Made by a program: the position numbers and the translations under genes
Notes under the pieces: model-generated
Seen by the model: only the letters and a program-made list of their open reading frames with translations
What the model was told of the DNA's origin: nothing
Databases searched by the model: none
Shown here: in pieces, positions 56,827-64,000 of the stretch
How positions within the stretch are numbered: the first letter of the stretch is position 1
How the letters are laid out: every line of letters starts with the position of its first letter
Origin: Streptacidiphilus sp. 4-A2
GTDB taxonomy: Bacteria; Actinomycetota; Actinomycetes; Streptomycetales; Streptomycetaceae
Direction: 5' to 3'
DNA length: 64,000 nucleotides
Assembly: GCA_014284505.1 (NCBI GenBank)
Contig: JAAFYY010000001.1
Span: 5,169,845 to 5,233,844, forward strand

Positions 56827-57729
56827 ATGTCGACCTATCCGCCGCCGCCCCAGGGAGAACCTGGCGGGGCCGCTCCCTATGGAGGCCCTGGCCCCGGCCA
56901 GCCCGCCCCGCAGTACGACCCGTCCGCGCCGCAGTACGGCCAGCAGGCCCCGCAGTACGGCGGGCAGCCCGGGCAGCCCTATGGCCAGCCCGCCCCGCAG
57001 TACGGGCAGCCCGGCTACGGCCAGCAGCCGCCCTACGACCCCGCCGCGCCGCAGTACGGCCAGGTTCCGCCGCAGGGCGCGCCCTACGGCGACCCCAACG
57101 CCGGCTGGGGCATGGCCCCGCCGCCGAAGAGCCGCAAGGGCCTGAAGATCGGCCTCGGGATCGGCGCCGCGTTCGTGCTGATCGTCGGCGGCGTGGTGGC
57201 CTACGCCGTGATCGACGTGGCCAAGTCGACCGGGGAGTACAAGCTGGTCGCCCCGCAGGTGTTCCAGGGGCTGACCCGCAACGACAACAGCGCCGCGGCC
57301 AAGAGCATGGCGCAGTCCGAGGACTCGGGCCTGGCCAAGGCCGGGGTCACTCCGGTGATCACCACCTACACCAACGCCGCGGGCGCCCCCGGGCTGATCT
57401 TCGACGGCGCCTACGGGGACACCCTGGGCGCGTCGATGGAGCTGAGCCAGTTCTGGACCGGGGTCACCGCCGCCGGCTCGGCCACCATGAGCGACAAGAC
57501 CAACGAGCCCGCGGGCTCCCTCGGCGGCTCCATGCAGTGCGCGATCCTGACCTTCGAGGGCACCGCCAAGGTCCCCACCTGCGTCTGGGCCGACAACAGC
57601 ACCTACACCGCGCTGATGGACTTCACCACCATCGACACCGGCACCGCCGGCACGGACCCCTCCGGTGCGCTCAGCGCGATGGCCTCCAAGACCCTGGCCA
57701 TGCGGACCGTGGCCGAGGTCAAGAAGTAG
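56827..57729 (+). CDS. Membrane-anchored protein with Pro/Tyr/Gln-rich N-terminus
   Basis: 300 residues, frame intact. MSTYPPPPQGEPGGAAPYGG starts a ~95-residue disordered region with PQYGQ/PQYGGQ repeats. A basic KSRKGLKIG precedes a TM helix (LGIGAAFVLIVGGVVAYAVI), then an extracytoplasmic domain with two Cys (SMQCAILTFEGTAKVPTCVW) that could form a disulfide. This architecture is common in actinobacterial surface proteins of unknown role. Confidence 0.8.
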   Translation: MSTYPPPPQGEPGGAAPYGGPGPGQPAPQYDPSAPQYGQQAPQYGGQPGQPYGQPAPQYGQPGYGQQPPYDPAAPQYGQVPPQGAPYGDPNAGWGMAPPPKSRKGLKIGLGIGAAFVLIVGGVVAYAVIDVAKSTGEYKLVAPQVFQGLTRNDNSAAAKSMAQSEDSGLAKAGVTPVITTYTNAAGAPGLIFDGAYGDTLGASMELSQFWTGVTAAGSATMSDKTNEPAGSLGGSMQCAILTFEGTAKVPTCVWADNSTYTALMDFTTIDTGTAGTDPSGALSAMASKTLAMRTVAEVKK

Positions 57730-57791
57730 CCCCCGCTGTCGTGCCTTCCGCCCCCACCTGGGACTCTTCTGGTCAACTGACAGGCGACAAC

Positions 57792-57813
57792 GGCCGTTCC
57801 GACCGGAACGGCC
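57792..57813 (+). terminator. Hairpin between the two membrane-protein genes
   Basis: GGCCGTTCC-GACC-GGAACGGCC, a perfect 9-bp stem 62 bases after the stop. A wider pairing, CCCCACCTGGG with CCCAGGTGGGG, encloses it. Confidence 0.75.
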
Positions 57814-57834
57814 CAGGTGGGGCGCGGAGCCCGG

Positions 57835-58629
57835 GTGAGCGAGGACGAGGACTTGAGCGAGGACAGGAGCGCCGCCGCACGACGGGCGCGGATCGAGGCA
57901 CTGCGGGCCGCCGAGAAGACGAAGGCCAGACGGCGGCTGTACGCCGTCATCGGCGCAGTGGTCCTGCTGGTGGCGGTGATCGTGGGCGGCACCGTCTGGG
58001 CGAACTCCGGCGGCAAGAGCCACAAGTCCACTGCTGCTGCCGGCGGCAGCAGCAGCGGCTTCTGCGGGAACGTCGCGGCCGGAAGCCCCAACGGCAAGCA
58101 CTGGTCCAGTGCCCCGGCAATGAGCATCAGCACCTCAGCCGGCTACACGGCGGTGCTGCACACCTCCTGCGGTGACATCACCATCAAGCTGGACGCCAAG
58201 GACACGCCGAAGACTGTCAACAGCTTCGTCTTCCTCGCCGCGCAGGAGTACTTCAACCACACCCATTGCCACCGGCTCACCACCAGCGGCATCTATGTGC
58301 TCCAGTGCGGCGACCCGACCGGCACCGGCAGCGGCACCCCCGGCTACAGCTTCCCCGACGAGTACCTGAACGATCCGGCCATCCAGTCCGGCACCTACCC
58401 GGCCGGGACCGTGGCGATGGCCAACTCCGGTCCCAACACCAACGGTTCGCAGTTCTTCCTGGTCTACCAGGACAGCCAGCTGGCCCCGTCGTACACCCCG
58501 TTCGGGACCATCACCTCGGGCCTGGACATCCTCCAGCACATCGCCAAGGACGGCGTCAGCGGCGGCGGCAACGACGGCAAGCCGAACGACAACGTCGTGC
58601 TCAACTCGGTTGTGGTGACCAAGAGCTGA
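57835..58629 (+). CDS. Membrane-anchored cyclophilin-type peptidyl-prolyl isomerase
   Basis: 264 residues, frame intact. GTG 57835 behind GGAG. An acidic then basic N-terminus (RARIEALRAAEKTKARRRLY), one TM helix (AVIGAVVLLVAVIVGGTVWA), then the cyclophilin domain: GDITIKLDAKDTPKTVNSFV, YFNHTHCHRLTTSGIYVLQC, GTVAMANSGPNTNGSQFFLV, PFGTITSGLDILQHIAKDGV. The usual catalytic Arg of FHR is here in HCHRL. It is expected to catalyse prolyl isomerisation of exported proteins. An in-frame GTG at 57817 is possible. Confidence 0.92.
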   Translation: MSEDEDLSEDRSAAARRARIEALRAAEKTKARRRLYAVIGAVVLLVAVIVGGTVWANSGGKSHKSTAAAGGSSSGFCGNVAAGSPNGKHWSSAPAMSISTSAGYTAVLHTSCGDITIKLDAKDTPKTVNSFVFLAAQEYFNHTHCHRLTTSGIYVLQCGDPTGTGSGTPGYSFPDEYLNDPAIQSGTYPAGTVAMANSGPNTNGSQFFLVYQDSQLAPSYTPFGTITSGLDILQHIAKDGVSGGGNDGKPNDNVVLNSVVVTKS

Positions 58630-58657
58630 GCGGCTGACAGCAAGGCCGGAACGCCAC

Positions 58658-58691
58658 AGGCCCCGCTCCCCCGGTGAAGGGGGCGGGGCCT
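58658..58691. terminator. Bidirectional terminator, PPIase / clpX
   Basis: AGGCCCCGCTCCCCC pairs with GGGGGCGGGGCCT with one bulged T around GGTGAA, between converging genes. Confidence 0.85.
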
Positions 58692-58742
58692 GTTCGGGCT
58701 CTGCGCCGTCTGGCGCCTTATGGCGCCGTACGGCCTTGGCCG

Positions 58743-60026
58743 CTACGCGGACTTGTCGCGGCGCTCGCGCTGGGTGCGCAGATCGCGCGGCACCAGCGTC
58801 GGGTTGACGTGCTCGAGCACGACGTCCTCGGTGACCACCACCCGGGCCACGTCCTTGCGCGAGGGCACCTCGTACATCACCGACATCAGCACCTCCTCCA
58901 TGATGGCGCGCAGCCCGCGCGCGCCGGTGGAGCGCTTGATGGCCTGGTCCGCGATGGCGTCCAGCGCGGTGTCGGTGAACTCCAGCTCCACGCCGTCCAG
59001 CTCGAACAGCCGCCGGTACTGCTTGACCAGGGCGTTCTTGGGCTCGGTGAGGATCTGCAGCAGCGCGTCGCGGTCCAGGTTGTGCACGCTGGTGATCACC
59101 GGGAGGCGGCCGATGAACTCCGGGATCATCCCGAACTTCACCAGGTCCTCCGGCATGACCGCGCGGAACTGGTCGCTGGACTCGATCTCGTGCTTGCTGC
59201 GGATGGTCGCGCCGAAGCCGATGCCCTTCTTGCCGGCCCGGGACTCGATGATCCGCTCGAGGCCGGAGAAGGCACCGCCGACGATGAACAGCACGTTGGT
59301 GGTGTCGATCTGGATGAACTCCTGGTGCGGGTGCTTGCGCCCGCCCTGCGGCGGCACCGAGGCCGTCGTGCCCTCCAGGATCTTCAGCAGCGCCTGCTGC
59401 ACGCCCTCGCCGGAGACGTCCCGGGTGATCGACGGGTTCTCGCTCTTACGGGCGACCTTGTCGATCTCGTCGATGTAGATGATCCCGGTCTCGGCCTTCT
59501 TGACGTCGTAGTCCGCCGCCTGGATCAGCTTGAGCAGGATGTTCTCGACGTCCTCGCCGACATACCCGGCCTCGGTCAGCGCCGTGGCGTCCGCGATCGC
59601 GAACGGCACGTTCAGCATCCGGGCCAGGGTCTGCGCCAGCAGGGTCTTGCCGGAGCCGGTGGGGCCCAGCAGCAGGATGTTGGACTTGGCCAGCTCGATG
59701 CCCTCGTCCCGGCCGTGCTTGCCGTTCTCGCCCGCCTGGACCCGCTTGTAGTGGTTGTACACCGCCACCGAGAGCGACTTCTTGGCGGCCTCCTGGCCCA
59801 CCACGTAGCCGTCCAGGAACTCGTAGATCTCCCGGGGCTTGGGGAGTTCCTCGAACCTCACCTCCGAGGTCTCGGCGAGTTCCTCTTCGATGATCTCGTT
59901 GCACAGGTCGATGCACTCGTCGCAGATGTACACGCCGGGCCCGGCAATGAGCTTCTTCACCTGCTTCTGGCTCTTCCCGCAGAACGAGCACTTGAGCAGG
60001 TCGCCACCGTCACCGATGCGTGCCAC
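58743..60026 (-). CDS. clpX: ClpX, ATPase of the ClpXP protease
   Basis: 427 residues, frame intact. GTG 60026 (VARIGDGGDLLKCSFCGKSQ) is chosen: GAAGGGGAAG is correctly placed and it matches the Streptomyces ClpX start; ATG 60047 is an in-frame alternative. Zinc domain C..C...CDECIDLC; Walker A LLLGPTGSGKTLLAQTLARM; Walker B ETGIIYIDEIDKVARKSENP; sensor region IPEFIGRLPVITSVHNLDRD; pore loop AGYVGEDVEN. It unfolds tagged substrates for ClpP1P2. Confidence 0.97.
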   Translation of the reverse strand: MARIGDGGDLLKCSFCGKSQKQVKKLIAGPGVYICDECIDLCNEIIEEELAETSEVRFEELPKPREIYEFLDGYVVGQEAAKKSLSVAVYNHYKRVQAGENGKHGRDEGIELAKSNILLLGPTGSGKTLLAQTLARMLNVPFAIADATALTEAGYVGEDVENILLKLIQAADYDVKKAETGIIYIDEIDKVARKSENPSITRDVSGEGVQQALLKILEGTTASVPPQGGRKHPHQEFIQIDTTNVLFIVGGAFSGLERIIESRAGKKGIGFGATIRSKHEIESSDQFRAVMPEDLVKFGMIPEFIGRLPVITSVHNLDRDALLQILTEPKNALVKQYRRLFELDGVELEFTDTALDAIADQAIKRSTGARGLRAIMEEVLMSVMYEVPSRKDVARVVVTEDVVLEHVNPTLVPRDLRTQRERRDKSA

Positions 60027-60403
60027 GAGGTGCTTCCCCTTCGCCAATGGCTCCGTGGGGCAGGAGCCTGGTGCTTGGTTTCCGACGGTACTCCGTCAGG
60101 AGCCCCGATCCGCCGACTTCGGCGGGCTTGGCTCTTCCGCCCTGGGCGAATTCGCCGCTCTACGGCCATCGGAGCCGCTGAGGAGGAGTACAGATCCTGC
60201 CGTGTCCCACCGCCCTGCGGCCAGGCTCCCGGCAGGCCGGGGCGGGGCCGGCGGTGCACAGCCGGTACCACCGATGGTGCCAGGCCGGGCCCCCCGCTCC
60301 AAGGGCGGGGGCCCACTGCCTGGGTGGTGCTTGTCTCAGTACAGCCGGGCCCGGGCGCGGCACACAGCGTCACCGCAGGTCGGAGCCGTACTGCCGACCG
60401 CTG
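60027..60403 (-). other. clpP2-clpX gap with terminator-like hairpin
   Basis: 377 bases without a convincing gene. The hairpin at 60287-60314 (GGGCCCCC.GC / GCGGGGGCCC, loop TCCAAGG) can attenuate or end the clpP1-clpP2 transcript, so clpX probably has its own promoter in the remaining 260 bases. No clear promoter hexamers were assigned. Confidence 0.6.
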
Positions 60404-61066
60404 CTAGTCCTCCAGCGAACCCTTGCGGGTGGAGGTGATCTGGTCGATCAGGCCGTAGGACAGCGCCTCGTCGGCGGTGAGGATCTTGTCGCGCTCGATG
60501 TCCTCGCTGATCTGCTGGCTGGTCTGGTTGGAGTGCTTCGCCAGCATCTCCTCCAGCTGCTCGCGCATCCGCTGGATCTCGTTGGCCTGGATCTCCAGGT
60601 CCGACACCTGGCCGCGGCCGGTCTCGGTGTAGGGCTGGTGGATCAGGATCCGGGCGTTGGGCAGCGCCATGCGCTTGCCGGGGGCGCCCGCCGCGAGCAG
60701 CACCGCCGCGGCCGAGGCGGCCTGGCCCATGCACACCGTGGCGACGTCCGGACGGACGAACTGCATGGTGTCGTAGATGGCGGTGAGGGCGGTGAAGGAG
60801 CCGCCGGGCGAGTTGATGTACAGGGAGATGTCCCGGTCCGGGTCCATCGACTCCAGGCACACCAGCTGCGCCATGATGTCGTTCGCCGAGGCGTCGTCCA
60901 CCTGGGTGCCCAGGAAGATGATCCGCTCCTCGAACAGCTTGGAGTACGGGTCGTAGCGCTTGATGCCCTGCGAGGTCCGCTCCTCGAACTGCGGCAGGAC
61001 GTAGCGGCCCTCCGCGCGCATTTCGTGGACGCGCTCACGGGCGCTGGACAGGCTGGGGATGTTCAT
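60404..61066 (-). CDS. clpP2: ClpP2, ATP-dependent protease proteolytic subunit
   Basis: 220 residues, frame intact. MNIPSLSSARERVHEMRAEG, RIIFLGTQVDDASANDIMAQ; nucleophile Ser in ATVCMGQAASAAAVLLAAGA, His in ARILIHQPYTETGRGQVSDL, Asp in SEDIERDKILTADEALSYGL. Actinobacteria form a mixed ClpP1P2 tetradecamer. It is second in the clpP1-clpP2 operon, 60 bases after clpP1. Confidence 0.95.
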   Translation of the reverse strand: MNIPSLSSARERVHEMRAEGRYVLPQFEERTSQGIKRYDPYSKLFEERIIFLGTQVDDASANDIMAQLVCLESMDPDRDISLYINSPGGSFTALTAIYDTMQFVRPDVATVCMGQAASAAAVLLAAGAPGKRMALPNARILIHQPYTETGRGQVSDLEIQANEIQRMREQLEEMLAKHSNQTSQQISEDIERDKILTADEALSYGLIDQITSTRKGSLED

Positions 61067-61126
61067 GTGGTCTGGCCTCCGAAGCGTACGGACTGTGGTC
61101 GTTGACGGTGGTTGGCGCGGGCCGGA

Positions 61127-61783
61127 TCAGGCGCCCGTGCCGCCGCCGCCGGGGACGTCCGCGGCGCTGTGCATGATGGCGTCGATGAGGCCGTACTCCT
61201 TCGCCTCAGCCGGGGTGAACCAGCGGTCGCGGTCGGAGTCCTTGATGATCTGCTCGGTGCTCTGGCCGCTGTGGAAGCCGATCAGCTCCGACATCCGCTG
61301 CTTGAGGCGGACCAGCTGCTGCGCCTGGATCCGGATGTCGCTGGCGGAGCCGCCGAGGCCGGCCGAGGGCTGGTGCATCAGGATCTCGGAGTTGGGCAGC
61401 GAGAAGCGCTTGCCCTTGGCACCCGCCGTCAGCAGGAACTGCCCCATCGAGGCGGCCATGCCCATGGCGATGGTGACCACGTCGTTCTTGATGTACTGCA
61501 TGGTGTCGTAGATCGCCATGCCGGCGGTGACCGAGCCGCCAGGGGAGTTGATGTAGAGGAAGATGTCGCGGTCCGGGTCCGCCGCGAGCAGCAGCAGCTG
61601 CGCCGTGATCTTGTTGGCGATCTCGTCGTCGACCTGCTGGCCGAGGAAGATGATGCGCTCGTTGAGCAGACGGTTGTAGACCTGGTCGCCCAGACCGCCG
61701 CCGCCGAGGTCCCCGGCGGCGCGAGGAGCCGAAGCCCCCGACATGGTGGGCAGGCCGGGCATCTGGAACTGGGGAGTCGTCAC
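61127..61783 (-). CDS. clpP1: ClpP1, ATP-dependent protease proteolytic subunit
   Basis: 218 residues, frame intact. MTTPQFQMPGLPTMSGASAP, RIIFLGQQVDDEIANKITAQ; Ser in TIAMGMAASMGQFLLTAGAK, His in NSEILMHQPSAGLGGSASDI, Asp in IIKDSDRDRWFTPAEAKEYG. First gene of the operon. Its promoter region holds a ClgR-like dyad at 61984-62000. Confidence 0.95.
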   Translation of the reverse strand: MTTPQFQMPGLPTMSGASAPRAAGDLGGGGLGDQVYNRLLNERIIFLGQQVDDEIANKITAQLLLLAADPDRDIFLYINSPGGSVTAGMAIYDTMQYIKNDVVTIAMGMAASMGQFLLTAGAKGKRFSLPNSEILMHQPSAGLGGSASDIRIQAQQLVRLKQRMSELIGFHSGQSTEQIIKDSDRDRWFTPAEAKEYGLIDAIMHSAADVPGGGGTGA

Positions 61784-61939
61784 GTATCCACCCGCTCATT
61801 GTCTTCGGACGGCTGGTCCTGCGCCGTCACAGCGTCTCTTACGAAGGTTCGGTCGAAAGCCGGTCGAAGGTCGGTACCGGCGGTCGCACCGGCAGCCTGG
61901 CCTGGTGGACCGACAGTCACCCTGCCCCTCGTACCAAGG

Positions 61940-62000
61940 ACCCTAACGCGCAGGCGGGGCCTGGCCATCCCTCACACTGAACTGTTCGCTGTGAGCGCAG
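61940..62000 (-). promoter_or_regulatory. clpP1 promoter with ClgR-like box
   Basis: TTCGC-TGTGA-GCG (core CGC-N5-GCG at 61987-61997) fits the ClgR operator pattern known upstream of clpP1/clp operons in Streptomyces and Corynebacterium. About 40 bases downstream on the minus strand, TAGGGT (complement of 61940-61945) is a reasonable -10. The box lies where an activator of clpP1 would bind. The -35 is poor, as expected for an activated promoter. Confidence 0.55.
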
Positions 62001-62025
62001 GGTCACCAAGCCTTACGGGGATGTG

Positions 62026-62064
62026 CCGAAGGGCCCGGACGCGCGATGCGTCCGGGCCCTTCGG
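62026..62064 (-). terminator. Terminator after tig
   Basis: CCGAAGGGCCCGGACGC-GCGAT-GCGTCCGGGCCCTTCGG, a perfect 17-bp stem. It separates tig from the clpP1 promoter. Confidence 0.95.
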
Positions 62065-62111
62065 CAGTACTGCTGCGGGGCGCCCCGGCGGTGCCGGGAA
62101 CATCCCTCGGT

Positions 62112-62195
62112 CGGGCCCTGATCAGCCCTCGACCAGACCTCGATCCTGACCTTGATCAGGCCTTGATCCGGACCTCGACCCGGACCTTGATCAGG
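62112..62195. repeat. Degenerate 11-12-bp tandem repeat at the tig 3' end
   Basis: About seven imperfect units of the type CCTTGATCAGG / CCTCGACCCGGA run from just before the terminator into the last codons of tig. Each contains a GATC or GACC core. Probably replication slippage; no known function. Confidence 0.75.
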
Positions 62196-63597
62196 CCTCG
62201 GTGTCCTCGGCCTGCTCGCCGTCGACCACCTCGGCGACGGTCTCGGCCGCGGCCTCGACAGTCTCCTCGTCCTCGTCGTCGTCGAAGTCGACGGCGTTGC
62301 CCTCGGAGTCGGTCACCTTGGCCGACTCGACGACCACGGCCAGCGCCTTCCCACGGACGACCTCGCCGACCAGCAGCGGCACCTGGCCGCCCTCGACCAC
62401 CTGCTGGGCGAACTGGTCAGGGGTGAGGCCGGAGCCGGCCGCACGGCGCAGCAGGTGCTCGGTGAGCTCCTCCTGGCTCACGGCGAGCTCCTCCTTGGCC
62501 GCGATGGCGTCCAGCACGAACTGGGTCTTGATGCCCTTCTGGGCCTGGGCGACCAGCTCGGCGTCGAACTCCTCGGCGGTCTTCTCCTGGACCTTGAGGT
62601 AGCCCTCGATGTCCAGCCCCATCTGCGGCAGCTGGTGGTGCTCCAGGTTGTGCCGACGGGTCTGCACCTCGTCCGCGAGCAGCTTCTCCGGGTACGGCAT
62701 GTCGACGAGCTCCATGAGCTTGTCGAGGACCTTCTCCTGAGCCTGGGTGGCCTGGTCGAACTCCTTCATGCGGACCAGCCGCTTGCGGGAGTCGTCCTTG
62801 AGCTCGTCCAGGGTGTCGAACTCGCTGGCGAGCTGGGCGAAGTCATCGTCCAGAGCCGGGAGCTCCTTCTCCTGCACGGTGGTCACGGTGACGGTGACCT
62901 CGGACTCCTTGCCCTGGGCGGAGCCGCCCTTGAGCTCGGTGGTGAAGGTCGCGGTGCCGCCGGCCTCCAGGCCGATGACGGCCTCGTCGATGCCGTCCAG
63001 CAGCTGGCCGGAGCCGATCGCGTAGGTGATGCCGGTCGCGGTGCCGTCCTCCGGGACCTCGCCGTCGACCTTGGCCTCCAGGTCGATGACGACGATGTCG
63101 CCGTCGGCCGCGGCACGCTCCACGGTGTTCACCGAGGCGAAGCGGTCACGGAGCTGGGTCAGCGTCTCCTCGACGTCCTCGTCGGTGACGACGATCGCGT
63201 CGACCTCGACCTCGATGCCGGAGAACTCCGGCAGCGTGATCTCGGGGCGGACATCCACCTCGGCGGTGAACGACAGGTCGCCACCGTCGGCGATGCGCTC
63301 GACGCCCTCAAGGCCGTCGATGTCCGGCTGGCCGAGGACGTCGATCTTGTTCTCGTCGACGGCCTGGGTGTAGAAGCGCGGCAGCGCGTCGTTGACGGCC
63401 TCCTCCAGCACCGCGGCACGGCCGAAGCGCTGGTCGATGACGCGAGCCGGGATCTTGCCCTTGCGGAAACCCGGAACCGTGACCTGCTGGTTGATCTTCT
63501 TGTACGCCGCGTCGAGGCTGGGCTTGAGCTCCTCGAAGGGCACCTCGACGGTGAGTCGAACCCGGGTCGGGTTCAGAGTCTCCACGGCGCTCTTCAC
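62191..63597 (-). CDS. tig: Trigger factor
   Basis: 468 residues, frame intact. GTG 63597 behind AAGGAG: VKSAVETLNPTRVRLTVEVP. Ribosome-binding signature VPGFRKGKIPARVIDQRFGR; PPIase domain DGDIVVIDLEAKVDGEVPED, GLEAGGTATFTTELKGGSAQ; C-terminal helical arms and an acidic tail (DFDDDEDEETVEAAAETVAE). It is a ribosome-bound chaperone and prolyl isomerase. It is encoded next to clpP1 as usual. Confidence 0.96.
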   Translation of the reverse strand: MKSAVETLNPTRVRLTVEVPFEELKPSLDAAYKKINQQVTVPGFRKGKIPARVIDQRFGRAAVLEEAVNDALPRFYTQAVDENKIDVLGQPDIDGLEGVERIADGGDLSFTAEVDVRPEITLPEFSGIEVEVDAIVVTDEDVEETLTQLRDRFASVNTVERAAADGDIVVIDLEAKVDGEVPEDGTATGITYAIGSGQLLDGIDEAVIGLEAGGTATFTTELKGGSAQGKESEVTVTVTTVQEKELPALDDDFAQLASEFDTLDELKDDSRKRLVRMKEFDQATQAQEKVLDKLMELVDMPYPEKLLADEVQTRRHNLEHHQLPQMGLDIEGYLKVQEKTAEEFDAELVAQAQKGIKTQFVLDAIAAKEELAVSQEELTEHLLRRAAGSGLTPDQFAQQVVEGGQVPLLVGEVVRGKALAVVVESAKVTDSEGNAVDFDDDEDEETVEAAAETVAEVVDGEQAEDTEA

Positions 63598-64000
63598 GGT
63601 TGGGTCTCCTTGGGGGCTTGCGGTCAGGGTGTCCGCCGCGCGCTGTGGTCCAGTACGCGGCGAGACGGGTGATAAGTCAGAGGCGACATCGCCCGCCGGG
63701 GTGGTGGTGGACGGTGAGCTCGCTCCTCGCCCTCGCGGCGGCTGTTGTCGTGGACCCGTCCCGATGGACATGCCACGCATACACCCGCCAGCGACCCATC
63801 CTACCGGTACCACAATCTGCGTTGCCCCCGGCAACTCGGCACCGGTTCCGCCGGGCTCACCGGCGGGCCCTCCGGAGCCGGGGCGGGCCGGGCGCCGGGG
63901 GCCCGCGCCGACCCCGGCGCCGCGGCCCGCACCGGGGCACGGGCAGGGCCCGCGGCCCGCTTCGGCGCGGGCCCACGGGCCGGTGCGGGGACGGCCGCGG
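63598..64000. other. tig upstream region, no gene seen
   Basis: 403 bases. A minus-strand TAGGAT near 63800 could be the tig -10; a matching -35 is not clear. The last 170 bases are almost pure G and C with several self-complementary runs (GGGGGCCCGC, CCGGCGCCGC). No tRNA or coding region was recognised. Confidence 0.5.

Noticed and set aside
63600..64000. tRNA gene upstream of tig
   Set aside because: No cloverleaf or GTTCGANTC-type T-loop was found on either strand; the end is simply very GC-rich.

Overview
The window is very GC-rich, uses many GTG starts, and carries the gene order rne, mre/mrd, ndk, folC, clpX, clpP2, clpP1, tig. This points to a Streptomyces-like actinomycete (Streptomycetaceae). 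The right-hand 19 kb (45.3-63.6 kb) and the left-hand 4 kb are conserved housekeeping DNA, almost all on the minus strand: RNase E/G, a DUF2344 protein, a large radical-SAM protein, the rod-shape/cell-wall set (rodA, mrdA, mreD, mreC, mreB), ndk, folC, and the ClpXP protease with trigger factor.

Between the DUF2344 gene (ends at 4006) and the radical-SAM gene (starts at 45285), which are usually close neighbours, sit about 41 kb of accessory DNA. Its two outer parts carry two paralogous Tat-exported phospholipases C in opposite orientation, an 18.5-copy 14-bp minisatellite, VOC and PhzF-like genes, a DinB/TetR pair split by an IS5-family element, an XRE/DUF397 locus, an APH-like kinase and a free-standing DnaJ-type zinc-finger protein.

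The core (about 10.2-38.7 kb) is an aromatic polyketide cluster combining two kinds of synthase. A type II minimal PKS (KSalpha, KSbeta, ACP) comes with its own acyl-CoA carboxylase beta and epsilon subunits, an ActIII-type ketoreductase, a di-domain aromatase/cyclase and an ActIV-like metallo-beta-lactamase-fold protein. Beside it is one iterative type I PKS with KS-AT-DH-like-ACP order, no KR, and no catalytic histidine in the DH motif. Tailoring genes include a class D flavin monooxygenase, a flavin reductase, an LLM flavin oxidoreductase, two more SDRs, an NmrA-type protein, a quinone-oxidoreductase-like MDR, three SnoaL-like proteins and a thioesterase. Three products look exported: a Tat-dependent laccase-like multicopper oxidase, a lipoprotein whose gene overlaps it, and a DUF6081-like secreted protein. 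A DHA2-type exporter, an Sfp-type PPTase, a SARP activator and a TetR regulator complete the set.

Two observations tie the cluster together. Most of its divergent promoter regions contain CTGGA-type heptamers repeated every 11 bp, the geometry of SARP binding sites. The cluster is also bracketed by direct copies of a ~155-bp tetR/dinB junction: the left copy is split by the 1,669-bp IS and the right copy is a relic that preserves the empty site. The cluster therefore looks like a discrete acquired or excisable unit.

Caution: single-base frameshifts interrupt many genes, including essential ones (rne, mrdA, rodA, folC). They are most simply read as sequencing errors, so broken frames in this window are annotated as one gene unless there is positive evidence of decay.
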